Origin: Paracoccaceae bacterium
GTDB taxonomy: Bacteria > Pseudomonadota > Alphaproteobacteria > Rhodobacterales > Rhodobacteraceae
Assembly (NCBI GenBank): GCA_024642725.1
Contig: JAHEAO010000013.1
Location: forward strand, 1-58,452
Reading direction: 5' to 3'
DNA: 58,452 bases
The notes below the pieces were generated by a model. That model saw only the letters and a list, made by a program, of their open reading frames with translations, made no database searches and was not told the origin of the DNA. Both the position numbers and the translations under genes were made by a program. Of the stretch, positions 1-9,454 are shown piece by piece (the first letter of the stretch is position 1; each line of letters starts with the position of its first letter).

Positions 1-123
1 TAAAGCCGCGCTACTTCACAGGCGGGGTCCGGGCCTTGCGGGGAGAAATCCCGTATCGTCCACCGGTTGAGCATTTGCTCTGACGACCCTGCCGAGGCGC
101 AAACCGGAAAAGGAACATTGGAC

Positions 124-897
124 ATGGCGCTCCCTGATTTCTCTATGCGTCAGCTCTTGGAAGCTGGCGTTCACTTTGGTCACCAAACCGCTCGCTGGAA
201 CCCCAAGATGGGCCAGTTCATCTACGGCGACCGCAATGGCATTCACATTCTCGACCTGACGCAGACCGTCCCGATGCTGGACGCGGCTCTGAACGTCGTG
301 CGCGAGACCGTCGCCAAGGGCGGCAGCATCCTGTTTGTCGGCACCAAGCGTCAGGCACAGCGCCCGATCGCCGAAGCCGCCGAAAAATGCGCGCAATTCT
401 ACATGAACCACCGCTGGCTGGGTGGCACGCTGACCAACTGGCAGACCGTGTCGCAGTCGATCAAGCGTTTGAAAATGATTGATGAAAAACTTGCCGAAGG
501 CGCCGAGGGCCTGACCAAGAAAGAGCGTCTTGGCATGGAACGCGACCAGGCCAAACTGCAGGCCTCGCTTGGCGGCATCCGCGAAATGGGCGGCCGTCCG
601 GACCTGATCTTCGTGATCGATGTCAACAAGGAAGACCTGGCGATCCTGGAAGCCAAGAAGCTGGGCATCCCGGTTGTGGCAATCGTCGACACCAACTGTT
701 CGCCCGATGGTGTGGACTATGTGATCCCGGGCAACGATGATGCGGCCCGCGCAATCACGCTTTACTGCGATCTGATCAGCCGTGCGGCGCTTGACGGTAT
801 GTCTGCCCAGATGGGCGCTGCGGGTATCGACGTCGGTGCGCTGGAAGAGGCTCCTATCGAAGAAGCCGTTGCCGAAGAAGCTTCCGCCGAGGCCTGA
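124..897 (+). CDS. rpsB: 30S ribosomal protein S2
   Basis: Structural protein of the small ribosomal subunit, 257 residues, the usual S2 length with an acidic alanine/glutamate-rich tail. The S2 signature [13 protein letters not shown] lies near residues 17-29. The open frame continues upstream to 67, but the ATG at 124 is chosen because the family begins at MALPDF and an AAAAGGAA ribosome site sits about 9 bases upstream. The first 123 bases of the window are its leader, and its promoter probably lies outside the window. It is followed by tsf in the classic rpsB-tsf order. Certain from sequence similarity. Confidence 0.98.
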   Translation: MALPDFSMRQLLEAGVHFGHQTARWNPKMGQFIYGDRNGIHILDLTQTVPMLDAALNVVRETVAKGGSILFVGTKRQAQRPIAEAAEKCAQFYMNHRWLGGTLTNWQTVSQSIKRLKMIDEKLAEGAEGLTKKERLGMERDQAKLQASLGGIREMGGRPDLIFVIDVNKEDLAILEAKKLGIPVVAIVDTNCSPDGVDYVIPGNDDAARAITLYCDLISRAALDGMSAQMGAAGIDVGALEEAPIEEAVAEEASAEA

Positions 898-920
898 GCC
901 CCGGCTATCGCAAAACTGTT

Positions 921-947
921 TCCGGGTACGGATAGACCGTGCCCGGA
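921..947 (+). other. rpsB-tsf intercistronic hairpin
   Basis: An 11-base-pair stem (921-931 with 937-947, one G-U pair) with a 5-base loop ATAGA lies in the 75-base gap between rpsB and tsf. It has no T-tract after it. It is more likely an attenuator, processing site or mRNA stabiliser than a full terminator. Confidence 0.55.
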
Positions 948-972
948 CCCATTCAAATTCGAGGATTCCAAG

Positions 973-1848
973 ATGGCAATCACAGCCGCTATGGTAAAAG
1001 ACCTGCGTGACACCACTGGCGCAGGCATGATGGACGCCAAGAAGGCGCTGACCGAAACCGATGGTGACATGGAAGCCGCCGTTGACTGGCTGCGCACCAA
1101 GGGTCTGGCGAAAGCCGCCAAGAAATCCGGCCGCACCGCCGCCGAGGGCCTTGTGGCCGTCGCGGTCAAGGGCGGACGCGGTGTTGCGGTAGAGGTCAAC
1201 TCTGAAACCGACTTTGTCGGCAAGAACGCCGATTTCCAGAAGATGGTCGGCAGCATCGCCAATGCCGCTCTGGGTGCCGGTGATCTGGACGCTCTGAAGG
1301 CGACCGAGGTGAACGGCAAGGCCGTCGAAACGATCGTGACCGACGCCATCGCCGTGATCGGCGAAAACATGGCCTTGCGCCGGATGGCCGCCGTCGAAGG
1401 CGACAGCGTTGTGGCTTATGTCCACAATGCCGCGACCGACGGCATGGGCAAGATCGGCGTGCTGGTCGCGCTGAAAGGGTCCGACAACGGCATCGGCAAA
1501 CAGATCGCCATGCACGTGGCCGCCGCCAACCCGGCGTCGCTGTCCGAGAAGGATCTTGATCCGTCCGTCGTCGAGCGCGAGAAATCGGTGCTGACCGAGC
1601 AGGCGCGCGAATCCGGCAAGCCGGAAGCCGTGATCGAGAAGATGATCGAAGGCCGGATGAAGAAATTCATGGCCGAGGTCACTCTCTTGGGCCAGCAATT
1701 CGTGATCAATCCCGATGTCACCGTCGCCGAGGCCGCCAAGGAAGCCGGCGTCGAGGTCGTGGGCTTCGTCCGCATGGAAGTGGGCGAGGGGATCGAGAAG
1801 AAGGTCGAGGATTTTGCGGCCGAAGTCGCAAAGGCCGCGCGCGGCTGA
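973..1848 (+). CDS. tsf: Translation elongation factor Ts
   Basis: Guanine nucleotide exchange factor for EF-Tu, 291 residues, normal for the family. The N-terminal UBA-like segment ([21 protein letters not shown]) is followed by the core with the TDFV motif at residues 79-82 that inserts into EF-Tu. ATG at 973 with GAGGATT about 10 bases upstream. It forms an operon with rpsB and is followed within 25 bases by a strong intrinsic terminator. Certain. Confidence 0.98.
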   Translation: MAITAAMVKDLRDTTGAGMMDAKKALTETDGDMEAAVDWLRTKGLAKAAKKSGRTAAEGLVAVAVKGGRGVAVEVNSETDFVGKNADFQKMVGSIANAALGAGDLDALKATEVNGKAVETIVTDAIAVIGENMALRRMAAVEGDSVVAYVHNAATDGMGKIGVLVALKGSDNGIGKQIAMHVAAANPASLSEKDLDPSVVEREKSVLTEQARESGKPEAVIEKMIEGRMKKFMAEVTLLGQQFVINPDVTVAEAAKEAGVEVVGFVRMEVGEGIEKKVEDFAAEVAKAARG

Positions 1849-1870
1849 TCCAGACAATCTGACGAAAGAA

Positions 1871-1905
1871 AACGGTGCAGGTCTCACGATCTGCACCGTT
1901 CTTTA
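1871..1905 (+). terminator. Intrinsic terminator of rpsB-tsf
   Basis: A perfect 10-base-pair inverted repeat, AACGGTGCAG (1871-1880) and CTGCACCGTT (1891-1900), has a 10-base loop and is followed by CTTTATT. It lies 22 bases after the tsf stop codon. Confidence 0.85.
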
Positions 1906-1946
1906 TTCCCGCGCCCAGACTATTGGGGATGAGGACGAGCGCGGTC

Positions 1947-2046
1947 TTGTTGCCGGTTTTCGGGCGGGACTATACACCCTGAACTCAGCGCCCGGTTGCC
2001 CGGGGTGCGGACCGAAGACACCGTAATCGCAGCGCTTCCGGTCCGC
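1947..2046 (+). ncRNA. Candidate structured RNA (orphan)
   Basis: The stretch between tsf and the LuxR gene has a promoter-like pair TTGTTG (1947-1952), 18 bases, TATACA (1971-1976). A stable predicted hairpin follows: GCGGACCGAAG (2007-2017) pairs with CTTCCGGTCCGC (2035-2046), 12 bases against 11 with one bulge. A smaller CCGG-rich hairpin lies at about 1991-2004. No convincing reading frame was seen. No T-tract follows the hairpin at 2046, so the 3' end is undefined. It could be a small RNA or a remnant of old sequence. Strand is inferred from the promoter-like pair only. Confidence 0.25.
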
Positions 2047-2277
2047 TGTTCCTAGGCACTAAAGCCACCACTCACGGAACCACTGCACGATGGTCCTTTA
2101 CGTGGGGGAAAGAAAGTATGGGATTCCGTACCTGACCAATTGGTAAAAAGATGTCGGTTTGTTACGGCGGGGTGAAGTCGTTTAATTTCCGTTACTTACA
2201 TCGCATACATCAACCCATTCTTTTATAACTGGGAAGTGTAGTGACCGAAATCAATCGCAACGAAAACTGTCTATTGT
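2047..2277. other. Intergenic stretch, nothing recognised
   Basis: This AT-richer stretch lies downstream of both the tsf transcript and the LuxR-type gene, so the flanking genes converge on it. No reading frame with a ribosome site, no tRNA and no clear hairpin with a T-tract was found. Confidence 0.5.
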
Positions 2278-3039
2278 TTACGTATCGAGAACGAAGATCT
2301 GGTTTTGAAATGAGGCTTTGAGAACGGCCTGCGCGGTCGTCTCAACGTCGAGAACTTCCCTGGCGAGTCGCAGATGCTTTTCTACCGTGGCGGGAGTCAG
2401 CCCCATGATCGCTGCAATGTCCTGTGTCGTCTTGCCATCGCCGACCCATTCCAGCACCTCGCGCTGTCGCTTGGTCAGGGTCTTGCGTGACGTCGAGAAC
2501 GGCAGGTTGGTGATCTTGAGATGTGCGACATTGTTCATCTGGACAATCAGGCGACCGTGTTCGGCCCAGATTTCATCGGCATCCCGTTGCGTCATACCGG
2601 ATTTCGCGGTCAGCGCGACAGCACCTTTGGCGCGCACCGAGACTTCACGGAAACTGATCGTGTAGCCGGCCGTCACTCCCATTTTTCGATTGAATTCAAC
2701 GACCTTACGTTCGCTTTCTGTCAGCGCGTCGGCATGGTCCTGCATCCAGCCCCAGCTGCAGGCCCCGACGTTTTCTGCCGCCCAACGCACCATCGGAGCG
2801 TGGTAATACAGCCCATTGGCATATTCATCGAGATAGGCGGGATCGTGGTTCGACAGGATCAGCATGTCTTCTTTGTCGCCGAAAGAATGAGCGGTGCGGA
2901 ACCTTGTGAAGCCGTAAAGCAGCCGATCAAACCCCAATTTGGCCATGGCTGCGACGTGCATCGCCCAAAGGTCTTCGATCGAGTTCGACTCGTTCAATTT
3001 TTCCAGGTATTCGAGCAACATTGAAAAAGTACCATTCAT
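2278..3039 (-). CDS. LuxR-family regulator with autoinducer-binding-type domain (LuxR solo)
   Basis: Predicted 253-residue DNA-binding regulator. The N-terminal part resembles the acyl-homoserine-lactone-binding domain (DPAYLDEYANGLYYHAP, then a CSWGW segment). The C-terminal part is a GerE-type helix-turn-helix (LTKRQREVLEWVGDGKTTQDIA, then GLTPATVEKHL). In canonical AHL receptors the pocket has a Tyr followed by Asp-Pro; here the Asp-Pro position reads Ala-Pro. No luxI-type synthase lies in the window. ATG at 3039 is chosen because the frame upstream is not domain-like; ATG at 3021 is an alternative. A perfect TATAAT on the minus strand at 3223-3228 could be its -10 element but would leave a leader of about 180 bases. 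Family is confident, ligand unknown. Confidence 0.85.
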   Translation of the reverse strand: MNGTFSMLLEYLEKLNESNSIEDLWAMHVAAMAKLGFDRLLYGFTRFRTAHSFGDKEDMLILSNHDPAYLDEYANGLYYHAPMVRWAAENVGACSWGWMQDHADALTESERKVVEFNRKMGVTAGYTISFREVSVRAKGAVALTAKSGMTQRDADEIWAEHGRLIVQMNNVAHLKITNLPFSTSRKTLTKRQREVLEWVGDGKTTQDIAAIMGLTPATVEKHLRLAREVLDVETTAQAVLKASFQNQIFVLDT

Positions 3040-3244
3040 CCCACGACCACAACTTTTACACGTGCTGCGTTCGCTTTGTCGAGAAGTGTATTTACCCGGC
3101 GGCAGGCAGGCGGGGCGGAACTGGGCAGATCGCAATCCTCGGGCCTGACTTCGTCATGGATTCAATGTGTTGCGGGGATTTCATGTCTCAATCGTGACAT
3201 TGCCATCTTTAACATAATACTGATTATAGGATAACCGTCTTGAT

Positions 3245-3934
3245 CTAGCCGAGCGCGTAGCCCGTGCCCCGGACCGTCCGCAACGGGTCTTCCCCGCCAT
3301 ACCGCAGCAGCGCCTTGCGCAGGCGTCCGATGTGGACATCGACCGTACGGGTGTCAACATAGATGTCTCGGCCCCAGATGCGATCCAGAAGCTGATCACG
3401 GCTGAACACGCGGCCCGGTTTTTCCATGAAAGTCGACAACAGACGGAATTCAGTTGGTCCAAGCTTCAGCTCCTTGCCGTCGCGGTAGACCTTATGCGTC
3501 TCGGCATCGAGCGTGATGTCTCCGAATTCGAGCCGTTCTCCGATCGCCGCTGGCCGCGTCCGGCGCAACTGGGTGCGAATGCGCGCCATCAGCTCGACGA
3601 CAGAGTAGGGCTTGACGACATAGTCGTCGGCGCCGGTTTCAAGGCCCCTCACCCGGTCGACGGCTTCGGTGCGCGCGGACATCATGATGACCGGAACGTT
3701 TCGCGTTGCCGGTCGCATCTTGAGTTGTCGACAGATTTCGATACCCGAGACGCCGGGAAGCATCCAGTCGAGCAAGATCAAATCCGGGGTCGCTTCGTCA
3801 ACAAGCGCCAAGGCTTCGTCGCCGGTTGCTGCCTTGTCAACCGCAAAGCCTTCGGATTCAAGGTTATAGACCAGAACTTCGCGCTGTGCGGGTTCGTCCT
3901 CGACCACCAGCACGTGCAATTTCGGGGCCGACAT
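3245..3934 (-). CDS. phoB: Phosphate regulon response regulator PhoB
   Basis: OmpR-class response regulator of 229 residues. The receiver domain has the acidic pocket at E12/D13, phosphoacceptor D56 in LLDWMLPG, and the lysine in DDYVVKPYS. The C-terminal winged helix ends in the WGRDIYVDTRTVDVHIGRLR segment and GTGYALG. It is the last gene of the pst operon and its ATG overlaps the phoU stop as ATGA. It should bind the Pho box upstream of pstS when phosphorylated by PhoR, so the operon likely activates itself. Certain as a PhoB-type regulator. Confidence 0.96.
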   Translation of the reverse strand: MSAPKLHVLVVEDEPAQREVLVYNLESEGFAVDKAATGDEALALVDEATPDLILLDWMLPGVSGIEICRQLKMRPATRNVPVIMMSARTEAVDRVRGLETGADDYVVKPYSVVELMARIRTQLRRTRPAAIGERLEFGDITLDAETHKVYRDGKELKLGPTEFRLLSTFMEKPGRVFSRDQLLDRIWGRDIYVDTRTVDVHIGRLRKALLRYGGEDPLRTVRGTGYALG

Positions 3935-4659
3935 CAGCTGATATCCTCATCTTCTTGCGCAAAGGACGTGCGGTCGCCCTTGGCACGGCTTTCATCCGGG
4001 ATCTTGCCGGTCACCAGGTAGATCACCTGTTCCGCTATCGAGGTGATGTGGTCGCCGGTCCGTTCGAGATTCTTGGCGATGAAATGCAGGTGCATCGCGG
4101 CCGTGATATTGCGCGGGTCTTCCATCATATGGGTCAGGAATTCACGGAAGAGCGCATTATACATCTGGTCGACGTCCTGATCGCGCTGCCGCACCTGTTC
4201 TGCCAGCGCCACGTCGCGCTGGATATAGGCGTCGAGAACGTCCTTGAGCATCAGTTCGACCTCGCGCGCCATGCGGCGCACCGATTTGGCAGTCCCCCCT
4301 ACGGGCTGCATCTGCACCAGAACAGTGGTCCGTTTTGCAAGGTTCTTGGCATAGTCGCCGCAGCGTTCGAGGTTGCCGCTGATCTTGAGGACCGAAAGCA
4401 CGGTGCGCAAGTCGGACGCTGTCGGCGCGCGCAGTGCAATTACCCGCGCCACTTCTTCGTTCACGCGCTCTTCCAGCCGGTCGATCTGTTCATCGGCGGC
4501 ACGCACCAGAACCGCGAGCTCCTGGTCCCGTTCCTCCAGCGCGCGGCTGGCTTGGTGAATGGCGGCCTCAACCAAGCCGCCCATTTTCATGATCAGGGCC
4601 TGGATGCCTTCAAGGTCACGGTCGAAGGCGGACGCAATGTGTTGTTCTGACTTTGTCAT
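3934..4659 (-). CDS. phoU: Phosphate signalling regulator PhoU
   Basis: Cytoplasmic helical protein of 241 residues with two PhoU repeats, near residues 15-110 and 120-220. They carry metal-site acidic motifs such as RCGDYAKNLAKRT and RTGDHITSIAEQ. It links the Pst transporter to PhoR and keeps the regulon off when phosphate is plentiful. It starts 5 bases after the pstB stop and overlaps phoB by 4 bases, so it is part of the same operon. Length and motifs match the family. Confidence 0.96.
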   Translation of the reverse strand: MTKSEQHIASAFDRDLEGIQALIMKMGGLVEAAIHQASRALEERDQELAVLVRAADEQIDRLEERVNEEVARVIALRAPTASDLRTVLSVLKISGNLERCGDYAKNLAKRTTVLVQMQPVGGTAKSVRRMAREVELMLKDVLDAYIQRDVALAEQVRQRDQDVDQMYNALFREFLTHMMEDPRNITAAMHLHFIAKNLERTGDHITSIAEQVIYLVTGKIPDESRAKGDRTSFAQEDEDIS

Positions 4660-4664
4660 GTCCC

Positions 4665-5462
4665 CTACCCGATCCTTCCGGTGATATAGGCTTCTGTTCG
4701 CGGGTCGACCGGATTGGTGAAAATACGGTCGGTCTCGCCATATTCGACAAGACTTCCGAGGTGAAAAAACGCGGTGCGCTGGCTGACGCGCGCGGCCTGC
4801 TGCATCGAATGGGTCACGATGATCACCGAATAACTGGTGCGTAGCTCGTCGATCAGTTCTTCGACCTGTGCAGTGGCGATCGGGTCAAGCGCCGAACAGG
4901 GTTCATCCATCAAGAGAACCTCTGGCTCTGTGGCGATGGCGCGCGCGATACAAAGACGCTGCTGCTGACCGCCGGATAATCCGGTGCCGGGCGACTGCAG
5001 TCGATCCTTGGCTTCGTTCCAGAGCGCCGCGCGGCGTAAGGAATTTTCAACGATTTCATCAAGTTCTGCCTTGTTTCTGGCAAGGCCGTGGATGCGCGGG
5101 CCGTAAGCCACATTGTCATAGATGGACTTTGGGAACGGGTTGGGCTTCTGGAACACCATGCCGACCTTGGCGCGCAATTGCACCGGGTCAACCTTGGGGT
5201 CGTAGATATCCTGCCCGTCCAGCGTGATCAGGCCTTCGACCCGACAGATATCAATTGTGTCGTTCATCCTGTTGATACAACGAAGAAAAGTTGACTTTCC
5301 ACAGCCAGAAGGACCGATGAAGGCGGTGACCGTTTTGTCCTTGATCTCTACGCTGACGTCTTTGATGGCATGGGTGTCGCCATACCAGACGTTTACATCC
5401 TTGGCCGAGATTTTCACGTCTTCCATTGCGGTTCTTTCTTCTATCAGCATGTCTTTCATCAT
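4665..5462 (-). CDS. pstB: Phosphate ABC transporter ATPase PstB
   Basis: ATPase that powers phosphate import, 265 residues. Walker [10 protein letters not shown] lies near residues 50-58, the Q-loop in VFQKPNPFP, the signature is LSGGQQQR, Walker B is VLLMDEP and the switch His is in VTHSMQQA. The open frame extends to a TTG at 5474 inside pstA. ATG at 5462 is preferred, preceded by TAGGGATC; ATGs at 5459 and 5450 are alternatives. It lies 5 bases after pstA in the pst operon. Confidence 0.95.
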   Translation of the reverse strand: MMKDMLIEERTAMEDVKISAKDVNVWYGDTHAIKDVSVEIKDKTVTAFIGPSGCGKSTFLRCINRMNDTIDICRVEGLITLDGQDIYDPKVDPVQLRAKVGMVFQKPNPFPKSIYDNVAYGPRIHGLARNKAELDEIVENSLRRAALWNEAKDRLQSPGTGLSGGQQQRLCIARAIATEPEVLLMDEPCSALDPIATAQVEELIDELRTSYSVIIVTHSMQQAARVSQRTAFFHLGSLVEYGETDRIFTNPVDPRTEAYITGRIG

Positions 5463-5467
5463 GATCC

Positions 5468-6811
5468 CTACCAACGACGTTCGAATTTGCGGCGCAGAAT
5501 GATCGCGATGATGTTCATGGTCATCAGGAACAGCAGCAGGATGATGATGCCGCCCCAGGCACGTTCATAATAGGCCGGATCGGCCCGCTTTGCCCATTCA
5601 TAGATCTGGGCGGGCATGGCCGAGTTCGGATTGAGAAAGCCTTCAGCGATGCCGTTTGGATAGTTTGACGCGATATACCCCACCATGCCGATCAAAAGCA
5701 GCGGTGCGGTTTCCCCGAGGGCCTGTGCCAGACCGATGATGGTTCCGGTCAGGATACCGGGCATGGCAAGCGGCAAGACATGGTGAAACACCGACTGCAT
5801 TTTCGAGGCCCCTACCCCGAGGGCCGCGTCACGGATCGAGGGCGGCACCGATTTCAGCGAGGCGCGGGTCGAGATGATGATGGTGGGCAGCGTCATCAGT
5901 GTCAGCACAAGCCCGCCAACCAGTGGTGCCGATTGCGGCAGGTGCGCGAACTGTATGAAAACCGCAAGGCCAAGGATACCGAAGACGATCGACGGCACGG
6001 CGGCGAGGTTCGAAATGTTGACCTCAATGAGATCGTTGAAGCGGTTCTTGGCGGCAAATTCTTCAAGATAGATCGACGCCGCGACTCCGATCGGCAGCGA
6101 GAATATCAGCACCACAAGCATCATGAAGAACGATCCCAGCATCGAGACACCGATTCCGGCCTGTTCGGGCCGGGATTCAGAGGCGTCTGCGCCGGTGATG
6201 AAGTCCCAGTTGAAGCCTTTTGTCAGCACGCCCTCTTTGCGCAGTGCGTCGGCAAGGTCGAGATGTTCGGCATTGATGCTTTTGTCGCGCGCAACCGAAT
6301 CCCGGGTCACGCGGCCTTTCAGGTATCCGTCGACCCGGCTCGAAGCGAGTATCCTGAACTCCACTGTCTTGCCGATCAGGTCGGGGCTGGCCAGAACCTG
6401 ATCCCGAACGATGGCGGCAGCACTGGCGGACAGAAGTGGATTGAGCTCCTTCGCCTTGGTAAACGGCGTTTCGATGCCCAGTTCGGCCACATGCACTTCA
6501 AGCGCACGGTCGATCAGCGGGCCGTATCCGAAGGTCGTGACTTTCTTCAGGTCATCGGGGTTGCGGTTGCCATTCTTGTCGAGCTTGGCCGCGTCCAGAT
6601 GGACCGGCAGCGTGATGAAGCTTTGCTGGAAAGCCGGCATGCCGTTGCGGATGATCGTGCCCAGCAAGATCACCAGGAACAGTAGGCTGACGGTAATCGC
6701 GATGATTCCATAGGCCCGGAACCGGGTTTCAGCGGCGTTGCGCTTGCGCGTGAGGGCGTCGACCGTAAACAGCGACGACGCGCCGCCCGATCCCGAGGTT
6801 GCGTCGGTCAT
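5468..6811 (-). CDS. pstA: Phosphate ABC transporter permease PstA (long form)
   Basis: Inner-membrane permease subunit of 447 residues, about 150 longer than the E. coli protein. A membrane helix near residues 32-55 is followed by a region of roughly 150 polar residues, probably periplasmic. The canonical permease domain begins near residue 220 with [10 protein letters not shown] and includes the EAA-type loop around [21 protein letters not shown]. The extra N-terminal region resembles the DUF3333-type domain seen on many alphaproteobacterial PstA proteins (recalled, not searched). It overlaps pstC by 4 bases. Confidence 0.94.
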   Translation of the reverse strand: MTDATSGSGGASSLFTVDALTRKRNAAETRFRAYGIIAITVSLLFLVILLGTIIRNGMPAFQQSFITLPVHLDAAKLDKNGNRNPDDLKKVTTFGYGPLIDRALEVHVAELGIETPFTKAKELNPLLSASAAAIVRDQVLASPDLIGKTVEFRILASSRVDGYLKGRVTRDSVARDKSINAEHLDLADALRKEGVLTKGFNWDFITGADASESRPEQAGIGVSMLGSFFMMLVVLIFSLPIGVAASIYLEEFAAKNRFNDLIEVNISNLAAVPSIVFGILGLAVFIQFAHLPQSAPLVGGLVLTLMTLPTIIISTRASLKSVPPSIRDAALGVGASKMQSVFHHVLPLAMPGILTGTIIGLAQALGETAPLLLIGMVGYIASNYPNGIAEGFLNPNSAMPAQIYEWAKRADPAYYERAWGGIIILLLFLMTMNIIAIILRRKFERRW

Positions 6812-8280
6812 TCGTACTGCTCCCGGTATTTGCGCACGATATAGAGGGCAAAAACATTCAGCCCCAGCGTGATGACAAAGAGCGTCATGCCAAGCGCGAA
6901 GGCCACCAGCGCCTCGGGTGAGGCAAAATCGGCATCGCCAGTGAGCTGGCTGACGATCTTGGCGGTGACGGTCGTCATTGCTTCAAATGGGTTGAGCGAC
7001 AGCTTTGCCGCCGCCCCTGCCCCCAGAACCACGATCATCGTTTCACCGATCGCCCGCGAGGCGGCCAGAAGGATCGCCCCGACAATGCCCGGCAGTGCTG
7101 CGGGAAGGATCACCTGACGGATGGTTTCCGATTGCGTCGCGCCCAGACCATAGGACCCGTCGCGCATGGATTGCGGCACCGCGTTGATGATGTCGTCGCT
7201 CAATGACGATACAAACGGGATCAGCATGACGCCCATGACGATACCTGCCGTCATCACCGCGGTGCCGCCCTTCATCCAGCCAAGCCCGAGAAACCCGCCA
7301 GCGCCGAAGATCTCGACCAGTAGCGGCCCCACGGTCAGGAGCGCGAAGAGGCCGTAGACGATAGTGGGAATTCCGGCCAGAACCTCGAGCAACGGTTTCA
7401 CGATACTGCGGACCTTGGAACTGGCGTATTCAGACAAGTAGATCGCCGCGAAAAGGCCGATCGGAACAGCCACGAGAAGGGCGATCAGCGAGATATAAAG
7501 CGTGCCCCAGAGAAGCGGCAGAATGCCCAGTTGCGAACCTCCGCCGAAGCTCGGGCTCCATGTCAGGCTGGTGAAAAAATCCAGGGCCGGGTAAAGCTTG
7601 AAGAATTCGATCGTGTTGAAGATCAGCGACAGCACAATCCCCAGTGTCGTCAGTATCGCGATCGACGCGGCCCCGACCAGCAGCGCCAATACACCGTGTT
7701 CGACAAGGTTGCGCGCGCGCAGGTCTTTGGAGGTGCGCAGGTAGGACCATGCAAAGCCCGCCGCGGCCAACGCCAGAACAGCGACTGTCATCAGCCAGCG
7801 CCCGGTATTGGTGACCCCCCGGTAGGCTTGCGCCGCCGTCAGCACCGCAGGATCGACATCGGACCCAAGGGCGACGCCGACCTCTCCCAGCCGACTTCGG
7901 ATGTCAGTGGTTCCGGTCTGAATGTCCTTCGCCTGTTCCACTGTCATGTTGCCGCTTTTGACCGCAAGATCGAGCCCGTCGGCAATGCGGCGAACGTCGC
8001 TCATCAAGAGGTTGAGCGCCCCCTGATCGGCATAGGTATCATCCGGGATCATCGAGGCGGCGTGGTTCTGTGCGACCATCGGCTGGATCAGCACCCAGGC
8101 GATCAGCAGCACCAGCGCTGGAACCAGCGTCGTCATCACGACGTTCAGGCCGTAATAATTTGGAAGGGAATGAAGCTGCCGTGAATTGCCCTGAACGGAG
8201 GCCATGACACGTGACCGCCCAAGAAAATAACCTGCCACCGAGATAGCGATCAGGACGATAAGAAGCCAAGAGGCGGACAT
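6808..8280 (-). CDS. pstC: Phosphate ABC transporter permease PstC (long form)
   Basis: Inner-membrane permease partner of PstA, 490 residues, about 170 longer than E. coli PstC. The N-terminal third holds two or three hydrophobic segments and a polar region. The permease domain follows from about residue 235, with the EAA loop near RDGSYGLGATQSETIRQVILP. ATG at 8280 is chosen over an upstream frame because the hydrophobic start MSASWLLIVLIAISVAG follows a GGAAAGAA site. It is separated from pstS by 67 bases that contain a hairpin, and its stop overlaps pstA as ATGA. Confidence 0.94.
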   Translation of the reverse strand: MSASWLLIVLIAISVAGYFLGRSRVMASVQGNSRQLHSLPNYYGLNVVMTTLVPALVLLIAWVLIQPMVAQNHAASMIPDDTYADQGALNLLMSDVRRIADGLDLAVKSGNMTVEQAKDIQTGTTDIRSRLGEVGVALGSDVDPAVLTAAQAYRGVTNTGRWLMTVAVLALAAAGFAWSYLRTSKDLRARNLVEHGVLALLVGAASIAILTTLGIVLSLIFNTIEFFKLYPALDFFTSLTWSPSFGGGSQLGILPLLWGTLYISLIALLVAVPIGLFAAIYLSEYASSKVRSIVKPLLEVLAGIPTIVYGLFALLTVGPLLVEIFGAGGFLGLGWMKGGTAVMTAGIVMGVMLIPFVSSLSDDIINAVPQSMRDGSYGLGATQSETIRQVILPAALPGIVGAILLAASRAIGETMIVVLGAGAAAKLSLNPFEAMTTVTAKIVSQLTGDADFASPEALVAFALGMTLFVITLGLNVFALYIVRKYREQYE

Positions 8281-8311
8281 GGGGGTTCTTTCCGGGCAGC
8301 TGGAGCAGAAT

Positions 8312-8338
8312 GCAGGCGGCACGATAAGCGCCGCCTGC
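8312..8338 (-). other. pstS-pstC intercistronic hairpin
   Basis: A perfect 9-base-pair inverted repeat GCAGGCGGC (8312-8320) and GCCGCCTGC (8330-8338) with a 9-base loop lies just after the pstS stop. There is no T-tract. Such hairpins commonly stabilise the binding-protein mRNA relative to downstream transporter genes, so it probably raises PstS over PstCAB. Confidence 0.6.
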
Positions 8339-8347
8339 CGTTTTGGA

Positions 8348-9373
8348 TCAGTTCATCGGGACTTCTTCAGCCACGGCGGCCTGTGTCGCGGCCAGTTCCG
8401 GGTCGGAAACCAGACCGTAGGCTGCAAGCGGACCGTCGGGGCCGGCCATGTCGTCAGACACGAAGAACTCGGCATATTCCTTCAGGCCGGGGATCACACC
8501 GATATGGGCCTTCTTCACGTAAAAGTAGAGCGGACGCGATACCGGGTATTCACCGGTTGAGATCGATTCGGTTGAAGGAACGACGCCCGACATCGTTGCG
8601 ACCTGAAGCTTGTCGGTGTTGTTCTCGTAGAAGGCGAGACCGAAGACGCCAATGCCGTTCTTGTTTGCATCAACGCGGGCAAGGGTTTCAGTGTAATCGC
8701 CGTCGATGTCGACCGAACGACCGTCCGTGCGCACACTGATGCAGGCGGCTTCGCCGTCATCTTCGCCCTTCGCAGCGACCAGAGCTTCCATCGCGCCAGT
8801 GTCTTCACAGCCTTTAAACAGGACTTTTTCTTCGAACACTTCTCGGGTGCCGTGCTTGGTGCCGGGGATGAAGGCCTGAATTTCCTGTGCCGGCAAAGCC
8901 GGGTCGATTTCATTCCACATGGTGTAGGGGTTGGCGACCAGCGCGCCGTCGACCATCACTTCCGGCGACAGGGCATTGAACCAATGCGACGGAGTGAATG
9001 CAAAGGACTGGCCGTTGATGTCGGACGCGAAGACAATGCCGTCATAACCGATGCGGACTTCGATGATGTCGGTCACACCGTTTGCGGCACAAGCGGCGAT
9101 TTCTTTGTCGCGGATCTTGCGCGATGCGTTGGCGATGTCGATCTGGTTTTCGCCTACGCCTTCGCAGAACCGCTTGAGACCGGCCGAAGAGCCGCCCGAT
9201 TCCACGACCGGCGTCGGGAAATCGAAGTTTTCGCCGAAGGCCTCGGCAACGATTGAGGCATAGGGCAGAACCGTCGAGGAACCGGCAACCTGCACATTAT
9301 CGCGTGCGGTGGCGGCGGCGGCGGAAACGGCAGCGATCGCCAGGGTCGAGGCGGTCAGTTTCGCGAATTTCAT
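8348..9373 (-). CDS. pstS: Periplasmic phosphate-binding protein PstS
   Basis: Substrate-binding protein of 341 residues. A signal peptide covers about residues 1-23 (MKFAKLTASTLAIAAVSAAAA, cleavage after ATA). Mature-chain features typical of PstS are the VAGSSTVLPY start, the ESGGSSAGLKRFCEG loop and IDIANASRKI. ATG at 9373 has CAGGAG about 10 bases upstream. It is the first structural gene after the Pho box and should be the most strongly induced gene under phosphate limitation. A GGGGGC hairpin lies in the leader at 9400-9416. Confidence 0.96.
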   Translation of the reverse strand: MKFAKLTASTLAIAAVSAAAATARDNVQVAGSSTVLPYASIVAEAFGENFDFPTPVVESGGSSAGLKRFCEGVGENQIDIANASRKIRDKEIAACAANGVTDIIEVRIGYDGIVFASDINGQSFAFTPSHWFNALSPEVMVDGALVANPYTMWNEIDPALPAQEIQAFIPGTKHGTREVFEEKVLFKGCEDTGAMEALVAAKGEDDGEAACISVRTDGRSVDIDGDYTETLARVDANKNGIGVFGLAFYENNTDKLQVATMSGVVPSTESISTGEYPVSRPLYFYVKKAHIGVIPGLKEYAEFFVSDDMAGPDGPLAAYGLVSDPELAATQAAVAEEVPMN

Positions 9374-9454
9374 GGAAGTAGCTCCTGAGTAGGTTTCCCG
9401 GGGGCCATCTGCCCCCTCAGTGCCTGCGTCGTAATCCGTGCGCGCTATGGTTTT

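Noticed and set aside
16-1896. 626-codon open frame antisense to rpsB and tsf
   Set aside because: It is a shadow of two certain ribosomal/translation genes, made possible by high third-position G+C; it has no family resemblance or ribosome site.
3183-3203. Pho-box-like repeat upstream of the LuxR-type gene
   Set aside because: Only one unit (TGTCAC) is good; the second matches 4 of 6, and it lies downstream of the only good -10 candidate.
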